Assembly (NCBI GenBank): GCA_020632655.1
Contig: JACKFD010000002.1
Span: 310,001-374,000 of the forward strand
Direction of reading: 5' to 3'
DNA: 64,000 bases
Source of the DNA: Spirochaetaceae bacterium
GTDB lineage: Bacteria > Myxococcota_A > UBA9160 > UBA4427
Every line of letters starts with the position of its first letter. Position 1 is the stretch's first letter. The notes beneath the pieces were generated by a model. The model made no database searches, had not been told where the DNA came from, and saw only the letters and a program-made list of their open reading frames with translations. Shown here piece by piece: positions 25,733 to 33,755 of this stretch. The position numbers were made by a program, and so were the translations under genes.

Positions 25733-26200
25733 ATGGTCCGAACCGATTCCACACGCGCCGAGTCCGACTGGACCGTCCCGCGCTTCTTCCGACTGCTCGG
25801 ATCGCTCGGACGCCTGCGCGTGATCTCTGCCTGCGGGCCGAGCGTCTTCGAGGCGCTCTGCGAGGTGGCGCCCTTCAGCCTCGAAGGCGGATTCCTGAAC
25901 ATCGTCACGCCCGCCTATCACTGGCACCTCGCCTCCGATCGCATCCGCGTCCTCCGCTCCCACGACACGACCCACGCGCGCTCGGGCCGGCGCGTGCTCT
26001 TCTTCGAGCTGCGCGAGCAGAGCGAGGCCGCGCCCTTCCTCCGCATCTATCTGCATCGCGAGAAGGGCGTCGACTTCGCGCCCGAGATCCTCGCCCGCTT
26101 CCTCGAGGCCCATGCCGCACTCGGTGAAGGGCTCGTCCTCGCCCGCGAGTCGGGCTCCGACCCGCTGACGCCATCCGCGTCCGTCGTCCCCGCGCCATGA
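25733..26200 (+). CDS. hutX: HutX/ChuX-like cytosolic heme carrier
   Basis: A 155-residue protein resembling the HutX/ChuX heme-binding fold: a strand with VISACGPSVFEALCEV, a loop with GGFLNIVTPAYHWHLASDRI, and a closing VLFFELREQSEAAPFLRIYLHRE. Proteins of this family receive imported heme in the cytosol and deliver it onward. The ATG at 25733 was chosen; an in-frame ATG at 25571 would add a proline/arginine-rich stretch with no family similarity, and it lies too close to the operator. Its stop overlaps an ATG of the next gene. It is the first gene of the rightward heme operon. Confidence 0.78.
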   Translation: MVRTDSTRAESDWTVPRFFRLLGSLGRLRVISACGPSVFEALCEVAPFSLEGGFLNIVTPAYHWHLASDRIRVLRSHDTTHARSGRRVLFFELREQSEAAPFLRIYLHREKGVDFAPEILARFLEAHAALGEGLVLARESGSDPLTPSASVVPAP

Positions 26201-26220
26201 ATTCTCGGAGAGATCCCCCG

Positions 26221-27117
26221 ATGTTCGCCCCGTTCCACGACCCGACTCGGCTCCGATCGCTCGTGCTCCTCGTACTGCTGCTGCTGGCCTCGTTCGTTCC
26301 GTCTGCCCGCGCCCAGGGCACGACCCGCGTCGCGACGCTCCTGCCCTTCGTCGAGGAGGCCCTCACGCGCGCGAACCCCGAGGACGAGGTGCTCGTCGTC
26401 GCCAGCGTCCGCCGCAGCCTCCGCGACCCGGTCGCCGCGGGTCTCGTCGATCTCGGCAATCCGCACTCGCCGAACCTCGAGCAGCTCGCGAGCGCGCGCC
26501 CGGCGCTGGTGGTCGGGGACGCCGCGATCCATGCGCGCCTCGAGGAGCCCGTCGCACGGCTCGGCGCGCGGCTGATGCTGCTCGACACCTCGAGCGTCGG
26601 CGCGACGCTCGAGGCGCTCGACGACGTGGCGCGCACCCTGGGCGGATGCGAGGGACTCGAGCGCGAGGTCGCGCGCGCACGCGCGGAGCTCACGGCGATG
26701 ACGACGGCCAGGCGCGAGCGCGTCTTGCCGCTCTTCGGCACGCCGGGCTCGTACTACGTGATGACCGAGCGCTCGTGGCTCGGGAGCCTGCTCGTGGACC
26801 TCGGCTTCGAGCTCACGATCGGGGACGCGGGCGACGAGCGCCTCCCAGGGCTCGTGCCGGTCAGCGACGAAGCGATCGCGGTCGCGCGTCCCGAGATCGT
26901 GCTCCTCGTCGCCCACGGCGACCCGCAGCGCCTGCGCCGCGAGCTCCTCGAGCGGGCCGGGGAGGGCGGCGCCTGGGCATCGATCGCGAGTGCCCGACTC
27001 GGCGTGCACGTGCTCGATCCAGCGCTCTTCTCGGCGAATCCCGGGCTCGCGCTGCCGCGCGCGGCGCAGGCGCTCGTGGGGCTCTCGAAGGTCGATGCGG
27101 AGGGATCCGCGCGGTGA
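26221..27117 (+). CDS. hmuT: Heme ABC transporter substrate-binding protein
   Basis: A 298-residue periplasmic binding protein of the HmuT/BtuF (class III) type with an N-terminal signal peptide (LVLLVLLLLASFVPSARAQG). The order TRVATLLPFVEEAL, VVGDAAIHARLEEPV, RLMLLDTSSVGATLEALDDVA and SWLGSLLVDLGFELTIGDAG is typical. The ATG at 26221 follows CGGAGAG; an ATG at 26197 that overlaps the previous stop is an alternative, adding eight residues. It overlaps the downstream permease gene by four bases (GTGA). It would pick up heme delivered by the outer-membrane receptor. Confidence 0.85.
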   Translation: MFAPFHDPTRLRSLVLLVLLLLASFVPSARAQGTTRVATLLPFVEEALTRANPEDEVLVVASVRRSLRDPVAAGLVDLGNPHSPNLEQLASARPALVVGDAAIHARLEEPVARLGARLMLLDTSSVGATLEALDDVARTLGGCEGLEREVARARAELTAMTTARRERVLPLFGTPGSYYVMTERSWLGSLLVDLGFELTIGDAGDERLPGLVPVSDEAIAVARPEIVLLVAHGDPQRLRRELLERAGEGGAWASIASARLGVHVLDPALFSANPGLALPRAAQALVGLSKVDAEGSAR

Positions 27118-28136
27118 CGAGCTTCGTCTGGCAGATCCGGAGCCGCATGCAGCTCGTCTCGGACCGCCCCGCGGTCTGGCTCTCGCTCGCCGCGGCGCTG
27201 CTCGTGAGCGCGGCGGCCAGCGCGCTCGCGATCGGTGCGGTCGCCCTGCCGATCGCGGAGCTGCCGGGCTCGATCCTCGAGGCGACGCACCCGCTGCACG
27301 CGGTCGTCTGGGACGTGCGTCTGCCGCGGATCGCCTGCGCGGCGGTCGTGGGCATGAACCTCGCGCTCGCCGGCGCGCTCCTCCAGACGACCGTCCGCAA
27401 TCCGCTCGCCGATCCGGGCATCCTCGGCGTGACGGCCGGAGCGGGCGTCGGGGCGCTCGTGACGATCCTGCTCTGGCCCGAGCGGAGCGCACTCGTTCCG
27501 TGGTCGGCCTTCCTGGGCGGACTCGGGGCGATCGTCGCGCTCTCGGGGCTCGCCTTTTCGCGGGCGGGTACGCCGGGTGCGCTCCGGATCGTGCTCTCGG
27601 GGGTCGCGCTGCAGGCGATCCTGTTCGCGATCACCGGTCTGCTGACGTTCCTCTACGCCGATCGCGCGCCCTCGTTCACGGCCTTCGTCGTGGGCTCGCT
27701 CAACGGCACGGGCTGGAACGACGTCGCTCGCATGTTGCCGCCGACGTTGCTGACGCTCCTGGGTGTCGGTTCCTGTCTTCGCAACCTGGATCTGCTGCTG
27801 CTCGACGATGCGGCGGCGAGCGGGGTCGGCTTGAACGTCCTTCGGGCGCGCTTCGTCGCAGCCTGTCTCGCGGCGCTGCTGACGGCGGCCGCGGTGAGCG
27901 CGGCCGGGCTCGTGGGGTTCGTCGGACTCGTGGTGCCGAATGCCATGCGGCTGCTGGTCGGTCCGGGGCACGCCGCGTTGCTCCCGCTCAGCGCGCTCGC
28001 GGGTGCTGCGCTCGTCGTCCTCGCGGACACCATCGCGCGTGCGGCCTTCGCGCCGATCGAGCTGCCCGTCGGCGCGCTGCTCGCGCTGGTCGGCGGACCC
28101 TACTTCCTCTTTCTCCTCTGGAGGAAGCTGCCGTGA
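27114..28136 (+). CDS. hmuU: FecCD-family ABC permease (heme)
   Basis: A 340-residue permease of the FecCD/BtuC family with about ten membrane helices. The hallmark region VRLPRIACAAVVGMNLALAGALLQTTVRNPLADPGILGVTAGAGVG and the C-terminal GLVGFVGLVVPNAMRLLVGPGH are intact. The GTG start overlaps the hmuT stop. It forms the inner-membrane channel with the ATPase encoded next. The family also moves ferric siderophores and cobalamin; heme is chosen because of HemP and HutX in the same island. Confidence 0.9.
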   Translation: MTSFVWQIRSRMQLVSDRPAVWLSLAAALLVSAAASALAIGAVALPIAELPGSILEATHPLHAVVWDVRLPRIACAAVVGMNLALAGALLQTTVRNPLADPGILGVTAGAGVGALVTILLWPERSALVPWSAFLGGLGAIVALSGLAFSRAGTPGALRIVLSGVALQAILFAITGLLTFLYADRAPSFTAFVVGSLNGTGWNDVARMLPPTLLTLLGVGSCLRNLDLLLLDDAAASGVGLNVLRARFVAACLAALLTAAAVSAAGLVGFVGLVVPNAMRLLVGPGHAALLPLSALAGAALVVLADTIARAAFAPIELPVGALLALVGGPYFLFLLWRKLP

Positions 28137-28963
28137 GCGTGCCCCTCGAGACGGCTTGCGTGGCGGTGCGGCTCCGCGCGGAGCGATTGCACGTGCGCCA
28201 TCCCGGCATCGACCGGGACGCCGTGCGCGACGTCTCCCTCGCCGTGCGCTCGGGCGAGATCCTGGCGCTGGTCGGGCCGAACGGCTCCGGCAAGTCGACC
28301 CTGCTGGGCTCCCTGGGTCGGGATCTCGCGCTACGCCGCGGCGAGGTCTTCTACGGCGAGATGCCCGTGCGGCGCTGGCCGCGCCGGCGTCTCGCCCGGC
28401 GTCTCGCACGGCTGCCGCAGGATCCCCAGAGTCCCGAAGGACTGACGGTCGATGACCTGGTGCGCGCGGGGCGGCATCCGCACGTCGGGGGCTTTGCGCC
28501 GCTCGGAGACCGCGACCGCCGCGCGCTGGAGGAGGCGCTCGCGGCCGTCGAGCTCGCGGATCTGCGCGATCGCCCTCTCGAGGCGTTGTCCGGAGGCGAG
28601 CGGCGGCGTGCCTTTCTCGCGATGGCGCTCGCCCAGGAGCCCGAGTGTCTGCTGCTCGACGAGCCGACGGCCGCGCTGGATCTCCGCCACCAGCTCGAGC
28701 TGCTCGCGCTGCTCGAACGACTGAATCGAGAGCGTGGCACGACGATCGCGCTCTCGATCCACGACCTCGAGCACGCGGCGCGGATCGCCGACCGGATCGC
28801 CGTGCTGAGTCGGGGGCGCATCTACGCCGTCGGTCCGCCGGCGGAGGTGCTCACGGGCGAGACGCTGCTCGACGTGTTCCGGGTGGACGCGCGCGTCGAC
28901 GCCGACGATCGCGGCCTGCGGATCCGGGTGCTCGGGCCGGGAGACCCGATCCGCAGCTTCTGA
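28133..28963 (+). CDS. hmuV: Heme ABC transporter ATP-binding protein
   Basis: A 276-residue ABC ATPase. Walker A is GPNGSGKST (about residues 47-55), Q-loop LPQDPQ, signature LSGGERRR, Walker B CLLLDEPTAALD and the switch histidine in SIHDLEHA. The GTG start overlaps the hmuU stop and is preceded by GAGGAAG. It powers the HmuU permease. A small hairpin follows the stop. Confidence 0.92.
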   Translation: MSVPLETACVAVRLRAERLHVRHPGIDRDAVRDVSLAVRSGEILALVGPNGSGKSTLLGSLGRDLALRRGEVFYGEMPVRRWPRRRLARRLARLPQDPQSPEGLTVDDLVRAGRHPHVGGFAPLGDRDRRALEEALAAVELADLRDRPLEALSGGERRRAFLAMALAQEPECLLLDEPTAALDLRHQLELLALLERLNRERGTTIALSIHDLEHAARIADRIAVLSRGRIYAVGPPAEVLTGETLLDVFRVDARVDADDRGLRIRVLGPGDPIRSF

Positions 28964-28969
28964 GGAGAC

Positions 28970-28985
28970 CGGGGCGCAGGCCCCG
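28970..28985 (+). other. Small intercistronic hairpin
   Basis: CGGGGC and GCCCCG form a 6-bp stem with a 4-base loop just after hmuV and before the Shine-Dalgarno sequence of the next gene. No T tract follows. It may protect the mRNA end or reduce read-through within the operon. Confidence 0.3.
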
Positions 28986-29005
28986 AAGAAGAGGAGACGT
29001 CGACC

Positions 29006-29629
29006 ATGAAGGGTGCGAACCCGCTTCCGAAGGAGTTCCTGGCCTGGCAGGTCGCGCTCCGCAATCACACGATGCACGAGCGCAACGGGGCGCCGCATAT
29101 CGGCGTCGTGCCGATCGTCGCGGTGCGCCGGCCGGGCGGATGGAACGGCGTGTCGATGCACAGCATCGTCTGCGGCCTGCTCCCGCACGAACGCCTGCTC
29201 GAGGCCAGGACGGGCGAGTTCCGTGGCCTCTACGAGGCGCACGTCGCGTCGGGTGCGCGCGCCATCTACGACGCGGGGATCCGCTACCTCTCCGAGGGCT
29301 ACTACGCCTCGAGCGACGACTTCGACGCGTCGAGCCTGACCTCCCTCGTGCCGCGGGACTGCGCGCTCGTGGACGCGCTGCGCGCCGAGGCGCGCTGCTC
29401 CCTCGTCTTCAACGTCTTCGAGACGGCGGACCCCTTCGACCTCGGCAAGCCGCGCTGCAACCAGCTCGACTGCCTCGCCGAGGTACTCGACCGGGGGCCA
29501 GTCTACGAGAACGTCTGGTGGCACAACACGCTCTTCCACGGCAAGGCCGACGAGCACGTCGTCCTCCACTTCCATCACCAGCGCAGCTGGGACAATCGTT
29601 TCGCGGGGCAGCAGGCCCTGCGGAGCTGA
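29006..29629 (+). CDS. Unrecognised histidine-rich protein in the heme operon
   Basis: A 207-residue soluble protein with no signal peptide and no family I recognise. GAGGAGA precedes the ATG by about 10 bases. It begins MKGANPLPKEFLAWQVALRN. The C-terminal 40 residues carry six or more histidines (WWHNTLFHGKADEHVVLHFHH), and cysteines lie in GKPRCNQLDC. Several acidic and aromatic residues cluster around YLSEGYYASSDDFD. It lies 42 bases after hmuV and upstream of a PEP-CTERM gene and exbBD, so it belongs to the rightward heme operon. The window shows no known heme oxygenase, so this protein is a candidate for heme release or storage. That is inference only. Confidence 0.75.
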   Translation: MKGANPLPKEFLAWQVALRNHTMHERNGAPHIGVVPIVAVRRPGGWNGVSMHSIVCGLLPHERLLEARTGEFRGLYEAHVASGARAIYDAGIRYLSEGYYASSDDFDASSLTSLVPRDCALVDALRAEARCSLVFNVFETADPFDLGKPRCNQLDCLAEVLDRGPVYENVWWHNTLFHGKADEHVVLHFHHQRSWDNRFAGQQALRS

Positions 29630-29726
29630 CGCGAACCATGCCCGCCAGCCGGCCGGAGCCGGCACCAGCCAGCGAGAGATCGAACGAGCGGGACCGCAGG
29701 ACGGGGTCCGCGAATCGAAGGAACGA

Positions 29727-30434
29727 ATGATGTCGAATCGGAAGCTGCTCGGAATGCCCTTCTGGATCGGGCTCCTCGCCCTCACTCCCCTCGTGTCCCG
29801 GGCCACGACGGTCCCCTTCGTCGAGTCCTTCGACTCGGACGTGTCCGGCTGGGAGGACGCGGTCAACGCGCCCCTCACCTTCACGGCCACGGGCGGTGCG
29901 GACGGCGGCGGCTACGCCTCGGGCCAATACAACCTCTTCGGCTACACGAGCCCCTTCGGCGGCGGGCCGATCGTGTTGCGTGCTTCGGGGGCCGACTCGG
30001 CGAGCGGCGGCGCCTTCATCGGGGATTGGCTCGCGGACGGGGTCGGCTCGATCACGGCGATGATCCGCCACGACGCACCCGAGGACCTCTCCTTCTACCT
30101 CCGTATCGCGACGGCGGCGAACTTCCCGGGCGCGGTCCTCGACAGCACCCAGACCGTGTCGGCGAACGTCTGGACGCAGGTCACCTGGCTCGTCGACCCG
30201 TCGAGCCCCCTCTGCATCGCCGAGGGCGGCAGCTGCGTCGCCTCGCTCGCGAACGTGGGCAACTTCCAGATCGGGACGAGCGCACCCGCGGCGCTGACGG
30301 ACGACGATGTCGCCTACACCTTCGACGTCGACCTCGTGTCGATCGTGCCCGTACCGGAGCCCGGCACCGCGCTCCTCATGGGACTCGGACTCGCGGGCCT
30401 CGCCCTGGCCGGTCGTCGCGGAGACCAGGCATGA
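29727..30434 (+). CDS. PEP-CTERM sorting domain protein
   Basis: A 235-residue exported protein with an N-terminal signal peptide (about residues 1-27, ending SRAT) and a classical C-terminal PEP-CTERM signal: VPVPEPGTALL, a hydrophobic helix and the arginine cluster AGRRGD. The middle is a beta-rich domain (FVESFDSDVSGWEDA... WLADGVGSITAMIRHDAPEDLSFYLRI) like laminin G/carbohydrate-binding folds seen in similar surface proteins. GAAGGAA lies before the tandem ATGs. Its stop overlaps the exbB start, so it is translated together with the energy-transducing pair. This is the second PEP-CTERM protein of the island. Confidence 0.88.
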   Translation: MMSNRKLLGMPFWIGLLALTPLVSRATTVPFVESFDSDVSGWEDAVNAPLTFTATGGADGGGYASGQYNLFGYTSPFGGGPIVLRASGADSASGGAFIGDWLADGVGSITAMIRHDAPEDLSFYLRIATAANFPGAVLDSTQTVSANVWTQVTWLVDPSSPLCIAEGGSCVASLANVGNFQIGTSAPAALTDDDVAYTFDVDLVSIVPVPEPGTALLMGLGLAGLALAGRRGDQA

Positions 30435-31219
30435 AGCGACGCGCGGCGATCGTCGTGCTGGCGGCGGGGCTCGTGCTCTCGGGCCTCGCCGCATCGGCGG
30501 ACGAGATGGCGGGGGCCGCGGCGATCGTGCGCACGCCCCTCGAGTGGTACGTGATGGGCGGGCCGGCGATGCACGCGCTCGCGCTCTGCTCCGTCCTCGT
30601 GCTGGGTGGCGTACTCGAACGGAGCTTCGCGCTGCGTGCGTCGGCGACCGTGCCGCCCGCGCTCGGCGCACGGGTCGCGGAGGCGCTCGAAGTCGGCAAT
30701 CGCGGCGAGCTGAAGCGGCTGCTCGCGGGTGGGCGTTCGGCTCTGACGCGGCTGGGCGAGGCGGCCCTCGATCCGGCGCTCGACCCGGCGGCGCTCGAGA
30801 CCCGGGGTGCCTGGGAGGCCCATCGGCTGCGACGCAACCTCTCCCTGATCGCCGCGCTCGGCAGTCTCGCGACGATGATCGGATTGCTCGGGACCGTGCT
30901 CGGCATGATCGAGGCCTTCGATCGGATCGCGCTCGAGGGAACCGGCGATGCCCGCATCGTCGCAGGCGGCATCTTCCGCGCCCTCGTCACGACGGCGGCG
31001 GGCCTCGGCATCGGCGTCGTCGCACTCGGCGCCCATGCGCTGCTCTCGCGGCGGGCGGAGGATCGGGTCGCCGCGCTCGAGCATCTCACGGGATGCGTCG
31101 TCGAGGGCCGTGCGGTCCGCTGCGCAGCAGGCGCTCCGTCCTGGGCGGTCGGCGAGCCGGGGGAGGAGAGCCTGACGCCGTCGGGTGACTCGGCCCCCTT
31201 CGCGGGGCGACGGTCGTGA
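30431..31219 (+). CDS. exbB: MotA/TolQ/ExbB proton channel protein
   Basis: A 262-residue ExbB with an apparent cleavable N-terminal signal (VVLAAGLVLSGLAASADE), a first membrane segment (HALALCSVLVLGGVLERSF), and two later ones (LIAALGSLATMIGLLGTVLGMIEAF and GIFRALVTTAAGLGIGVVALGAHALL) that form the proton channel. The ATG overlaps the PEP-CTERM gene stop (ATGA) and its own stop overlaps exbD (GTGA). It works with ExbD and TonB. Confidence 0.9.
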   Translation: MKRRAAIVVLAAGLVLSGLAASADEMAGAAAIVRTPLEWYVMGGPAMHALALCSVLVLGGVLERSFALRASATVPPALGARVAEALEVGNRGELKRLLAGGRSALTRLGEAALDPALDPAALETRGAWEAHRLRRNLSLIAALGSLATMIGLLGTVLGMIEAFDRIALEGTGDARIVAGGIFRALVTTAAGLGIGVVALGAHALLSRRAEDRVAALEHLTGCVVEGRAVRCAAGAPSWAVGEPGEESLTPSGDSAPFAGRRS

Positions 31220-31650
31220 AGTTCGGCCGTCCGCCCACGAGCGAGGCGACGATGCCGCTCTCGTCGCTGCTCGACGTGGTCCTGCTGCTGCTGATCTTCT
31301 TCGTCGTGACGAGCTCCTTCGCGGAGCGGCGTATTCCGCTCGAGCTCCCGGATGCCGAGTCGGCCACGACCGCCGAAGACGAGGCGCTCGTGCTCGAGAT
31401 CGAGGCCTCGGGTCGTCTGCTGCTCGAGGGAGACGAGGTCCGGGTCGAGGAGCTCGACGCCCGGCTCACGACGCTCGGTACCGGCGAGGGCGCGCTCGAG
31501 ATCCGCGCGGATCGCACGGTCCAGCACGGCCTGCTCGTCGACGTGATCGATCGTGCGCGCCTCGCCGGGATCGAGCGGCTCGGGATCGGTGTCGCCGCGG
31601 CCTCTGTCGGCCGGGCGGGCGCCACGCCCGCGGAAGCGTCGACCCGCTAG
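31216..31650 (+). CDS. exbD: ExbD/TolR family biopolymer transport protein
   Basis: A 144-residue ExbD. One N-terminal membrane segment contains the conserved proton-carrying aspartate (SSLLDVVLLLLIFFVV), and the periplasmic domain ends with ADRTVQHGLLVDVIDRARLAGIERLGIGV. The GTG start overlaps exbB. It is the last gene of the rightward heme operon and lies 10 bases from a convergent small gene. Confidence 0.9.
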   Translation: MKFGRPPTSEATMPLSSLLDVVLLLLIFFVVTSSFAERRIPLELPDAESATTAEDEALVLEIEASGRLLLEGDEVRVEELDARLTTLGTGEGALEIRADRTVQHGLLVDVIDRARLAGIERLGIGVAAASVGRAGATPAEASTR

Positions 31651-31660
31651 CGCCTGTGCA

Positions 31661-31843
31661 TCATCGCAGGTGACGGATCGAGACGAGGGCTCCCGCCACG
31701 GCGAAGAGCAGAGCGGCCTGAGAGGAGACCCGCAAGGCGACGAGGCAGGAGAAGATCGGCAGTCCCACCGCGGTCGCGGCCAGGACGAGCGTCGTGAACG
31801 ATGGACGCCGGCCGGGCAGTCGGAAGGAGGGGGCTTCTCGCAT
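31661..31843 (-). CDS. Small two-helix membrane protein
   Basis: A possible 60-residue protein with a basic N terminus (MREAPSFRLPGRRPSF) and two hydrophobic stretches (TTLVLAATAVGLPIFSCLVAL and AALLFAVAGALVSI). No clear Shine-Dalgarno sequence was found. It occupies the gap between exbD and the glutathione transferase gene in a plausible frame, but it is too short to recognise. It could be spurious. Confidence 0.45.
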   Translation of the reverse strand: MREAPSFRLPGRRPSFTTLVLAATAVGLPIFSCLVALRVSSQAALLFAVAGALVSIRHLR

Positions 31844-31947
31844 GCGCGCAGGGTATCCCGTCGCGAACCGGTGGACGTGACGTTTCCGCGCAAGCCTCGG
31901 GACGTTCCTGCGCCGATCCCCTTCGAAGGCCGACCGCGCGCCTGCGA

Positions 31948-32919
31948 TCAGCCGTCGAGCGGGACGCCCTCCCGCGCGTGCGGTCGATCCAGATCGAGCT
32001 CGGGGCCCTTCGGGACGATGCCCGTCGGGTTGATCGTCGGGTGGCTGCCGTAGTAGTGGCGCTTGATGTGCGCGAAGTCGACGGTCTCCGCGATGCCCGG
32101 GACCTGGTAGAGCTCGCGGAGGTAGCCCGACAGGTTCGGATGGTCGGCGATCCGTCGCCGGTTGCACTTGAAGTGTCCGACGTAGACGGCGTCGAAACGC
32201 ACGAGGGTCGTGAAGAGCCGCCAGTCCGCCTCGGTGATGCGGTCGCCGACCAGATATCGGCGCCGGCCGAGGCGTGCATCGAGCTCGTCGAGTGCGGCGA
32301 AGAGTGCGTCGAAGGCCTCTTCGTAGGCGTCCTGTGTCGTCGCGAAGCCCGCGCGGTAGACGCCGTTGTTGATGCGCGGATAGACGAATTCGTTCATGGC
32401 GTCGATCTCGCCGCGCAGCGGCTCCGGGTAGAGGTCGACGTCGGACCGGGCGAGGCCGCTGAACTCGGCGTTCAGCATGCGGATGATCTCGCTCGACTCG
32501 TTGTTGACGATCGTTCCGGTCTCGCGATCCCAGAGCACGGGCACGGTCACGCGGCCCGTGTAGTCCGATCGGGCGCGGGTGTAGACCTCGTGCAGGAAGC
32601 GCGCGTCGTGCAGCGCATCGCCCGTGCTGCCCTCGTCCCGCGCGAAGGTCCAACCCTGCTCGAGCATCAGGGGCGACACGACCGAGACGTCGATCGCGTC
32701 CTCGAGGCCCAGGAGCTTGCGGAAGATCAGCGTGCGATGGGCCCAGGGGCAGGCCAGCGAGACGTAGAGGTGGTATCGCCCGGCCTCGGGCGCATAGGGC
32801 GTCGAGCCATCGGCCCGCACCCGATCCCGGAAGGCGCTCTCCTTGCGGACGAAGCGTCCTCCGGTCGACTCCGTGTCGTACCAGCGGTCGACCCATTTCC
32901 CGTCGACGAGCAATCCCAT
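31948..32919 (-). CDS. Glutathionyl-hydroquinone reductase (GST family)
   Basis: A 323-residue protein of the YqjG/ECM4 (Xi-class GST) family, which reduces glutathionyl-hydroquinones. The catalytic cysteine lies in SLACPWAHRT (about residue 57), followed by the thioredoxin-like part with VPVLWDRETGTIVNNESSEIIRML. The helical C-terminal domain contains YLVGDRITEADWRLFTTLVRFD. Length is normal for the family. The ATG lies behind GGAGG. It probably acts in the cytosol in quinone detoxification. Confidence 0.92.
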   Translation of the reverse strand: MGLLVDGKWVDRWYDTESTGGRFVRKESAFRDRVRADGSTPYAPEAGRYHLYVSLACPWAHRTLIFRKLLGLEDAIDVSVVSPLMLEQGWTFARDEGSTGDALHDARFLHEVYTRARSDYTGRVTVPVLWDRETGTIVNNESSEIIRMLNAEFSGLARSDVDLYPEPLRGEIDAMNEFVYPRINNGVYRAGFATTQDAYEEAFDALFAALDELDARLGRRRYLVGDRITEADWRLFTTLVRFDAVYVGHFKCNRRRIADHPNLSGYLRELYQVPGIAETVDFAHIKRHYYGSHPTINPTGIVPKGPELDLDRPHAREGVPLDG

Positions 32920-32994
32920 GTCGGCTCCTCCATGGTGGTGTCCAGCAGATCCGGTCGGTGGAACGCCGGGGGGACGCAGGGTTGGATTCCGCGA

Positions 32995-33696
32995 TCAGGC
33001 CCGCGGTGACAGGTCGAAGACGAGCAGCTCGAGGGGCGCAGTCGCCTCGATCTCGAGGCCGGACTCGTCCTCGACGGCGAGCGCATCGCCCGCAGCGAGC
33101 GCGGTCGTCCCGATGCGGCCCGCGCCCTGCACGACCTGCAGCCAGGCGGAGCGCGCTGGATCGAGCACGAGAGGATGGCGGTCACCCCGTTCGAGTCGCA
33201 GCGCGAGCACCCGCGCGTCCCGGGCGATCGACAGCCCACCCTCGGCACCGTCCTCCGAGGCGACCACGACGACCTGCCCGGGCGCGAGCGTGAAGAGGCG
33301 TTCTTCGTGGCCGGGGACGAGGCCGCGCTGTGCCGGCTCGATCCAGATCTGGAGCAGGTGGAGCGGGCGGGTCGCGTCGAGGTTCATCTCGGAGTGCACG
33401 ATGCCCCGGCCGGCGCGCATGCGCTGGGCGTGGCCCGGGCCGAGGGTGATGCGATGGCCCTCGCTGTCTTCGTGGGTGAGCGAGCCCGAGACGATCCAGG
33501 TCAGGATCTCCATGTCGCGATGGGCGTGGGGCGGGAAGCCCGAGCGGGGTGCTATGCGATCGTCGTTCACGACGCGCAGGGGGCCGAAGCCCAGGCGCGC
33601 GGGATCGAAGTGCTCCGCGAAGGAGAAGGCGTGTCGGCTGTCGAGCCAGTCGGTCCGGGTCTGGAAGCGGTCCTCGGCGCGATGCAGGGTGAACAC
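32995..33696 (-). CDS. Pirin family protein
   Basis: A 233-residue bicupin. The N-terminal cupin has the iron ligands in FPPHAHRDMEILTW and GRGIVHSEMN. The GTG start was chosen because GGAGAG stands upstream and the protein begins at the family's usual place (VFTLHRAEDRF). Members act as quercetin dioxygenases or redox-linked regulators. It lies next to a glutathionyl-hydroquinone reductase, which suggests a shared role with aromatic or quinone compounds; this is an inference. Confidence 0.88.
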   Translation of the reverse strand: MFTLHRAEDRFQTRTDWLDSRHAFSFAEHFDPARLGFGPLRVVNDDRIAPRSGFPPHAHRDMEILTWIVSGSLTHEDSEGHRITLGPGHAQRMRAGRGIVHSEMNLDATRPLHLLQIWIEPAQRGLVPGHEERLFTLAPGQVVVVASEDGAEGGLSIARDARVLALRLERGDRHPLVLDPARSAWLQVVQGAGRIGTTALAAGDALAVEDESGLEIEATAPLELLVFDLSPRA

Positions 33697-33755
33697 GAGG
33701 GGACTCTCCGAGGGCGCGGAGGGTAATGAGGGATCGAGCGCGGATCCCGATCGAT

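Noticed and set aside
26646..27113. Upstream part of the frame leading into the permease gene
   Set aside because: It overlaps hmuT in another frame; the real start is the GTG that overlaps the hmuT stop.
21491..31650. Cobalamin uptake as the role of the island
   Set aside because: FecCD-type permeases also move B12, but HemP and a HutX-like protein are present, a Fur-type box covers the promoter, and no cobalamin riboswitch-like structure was seen in the leader.
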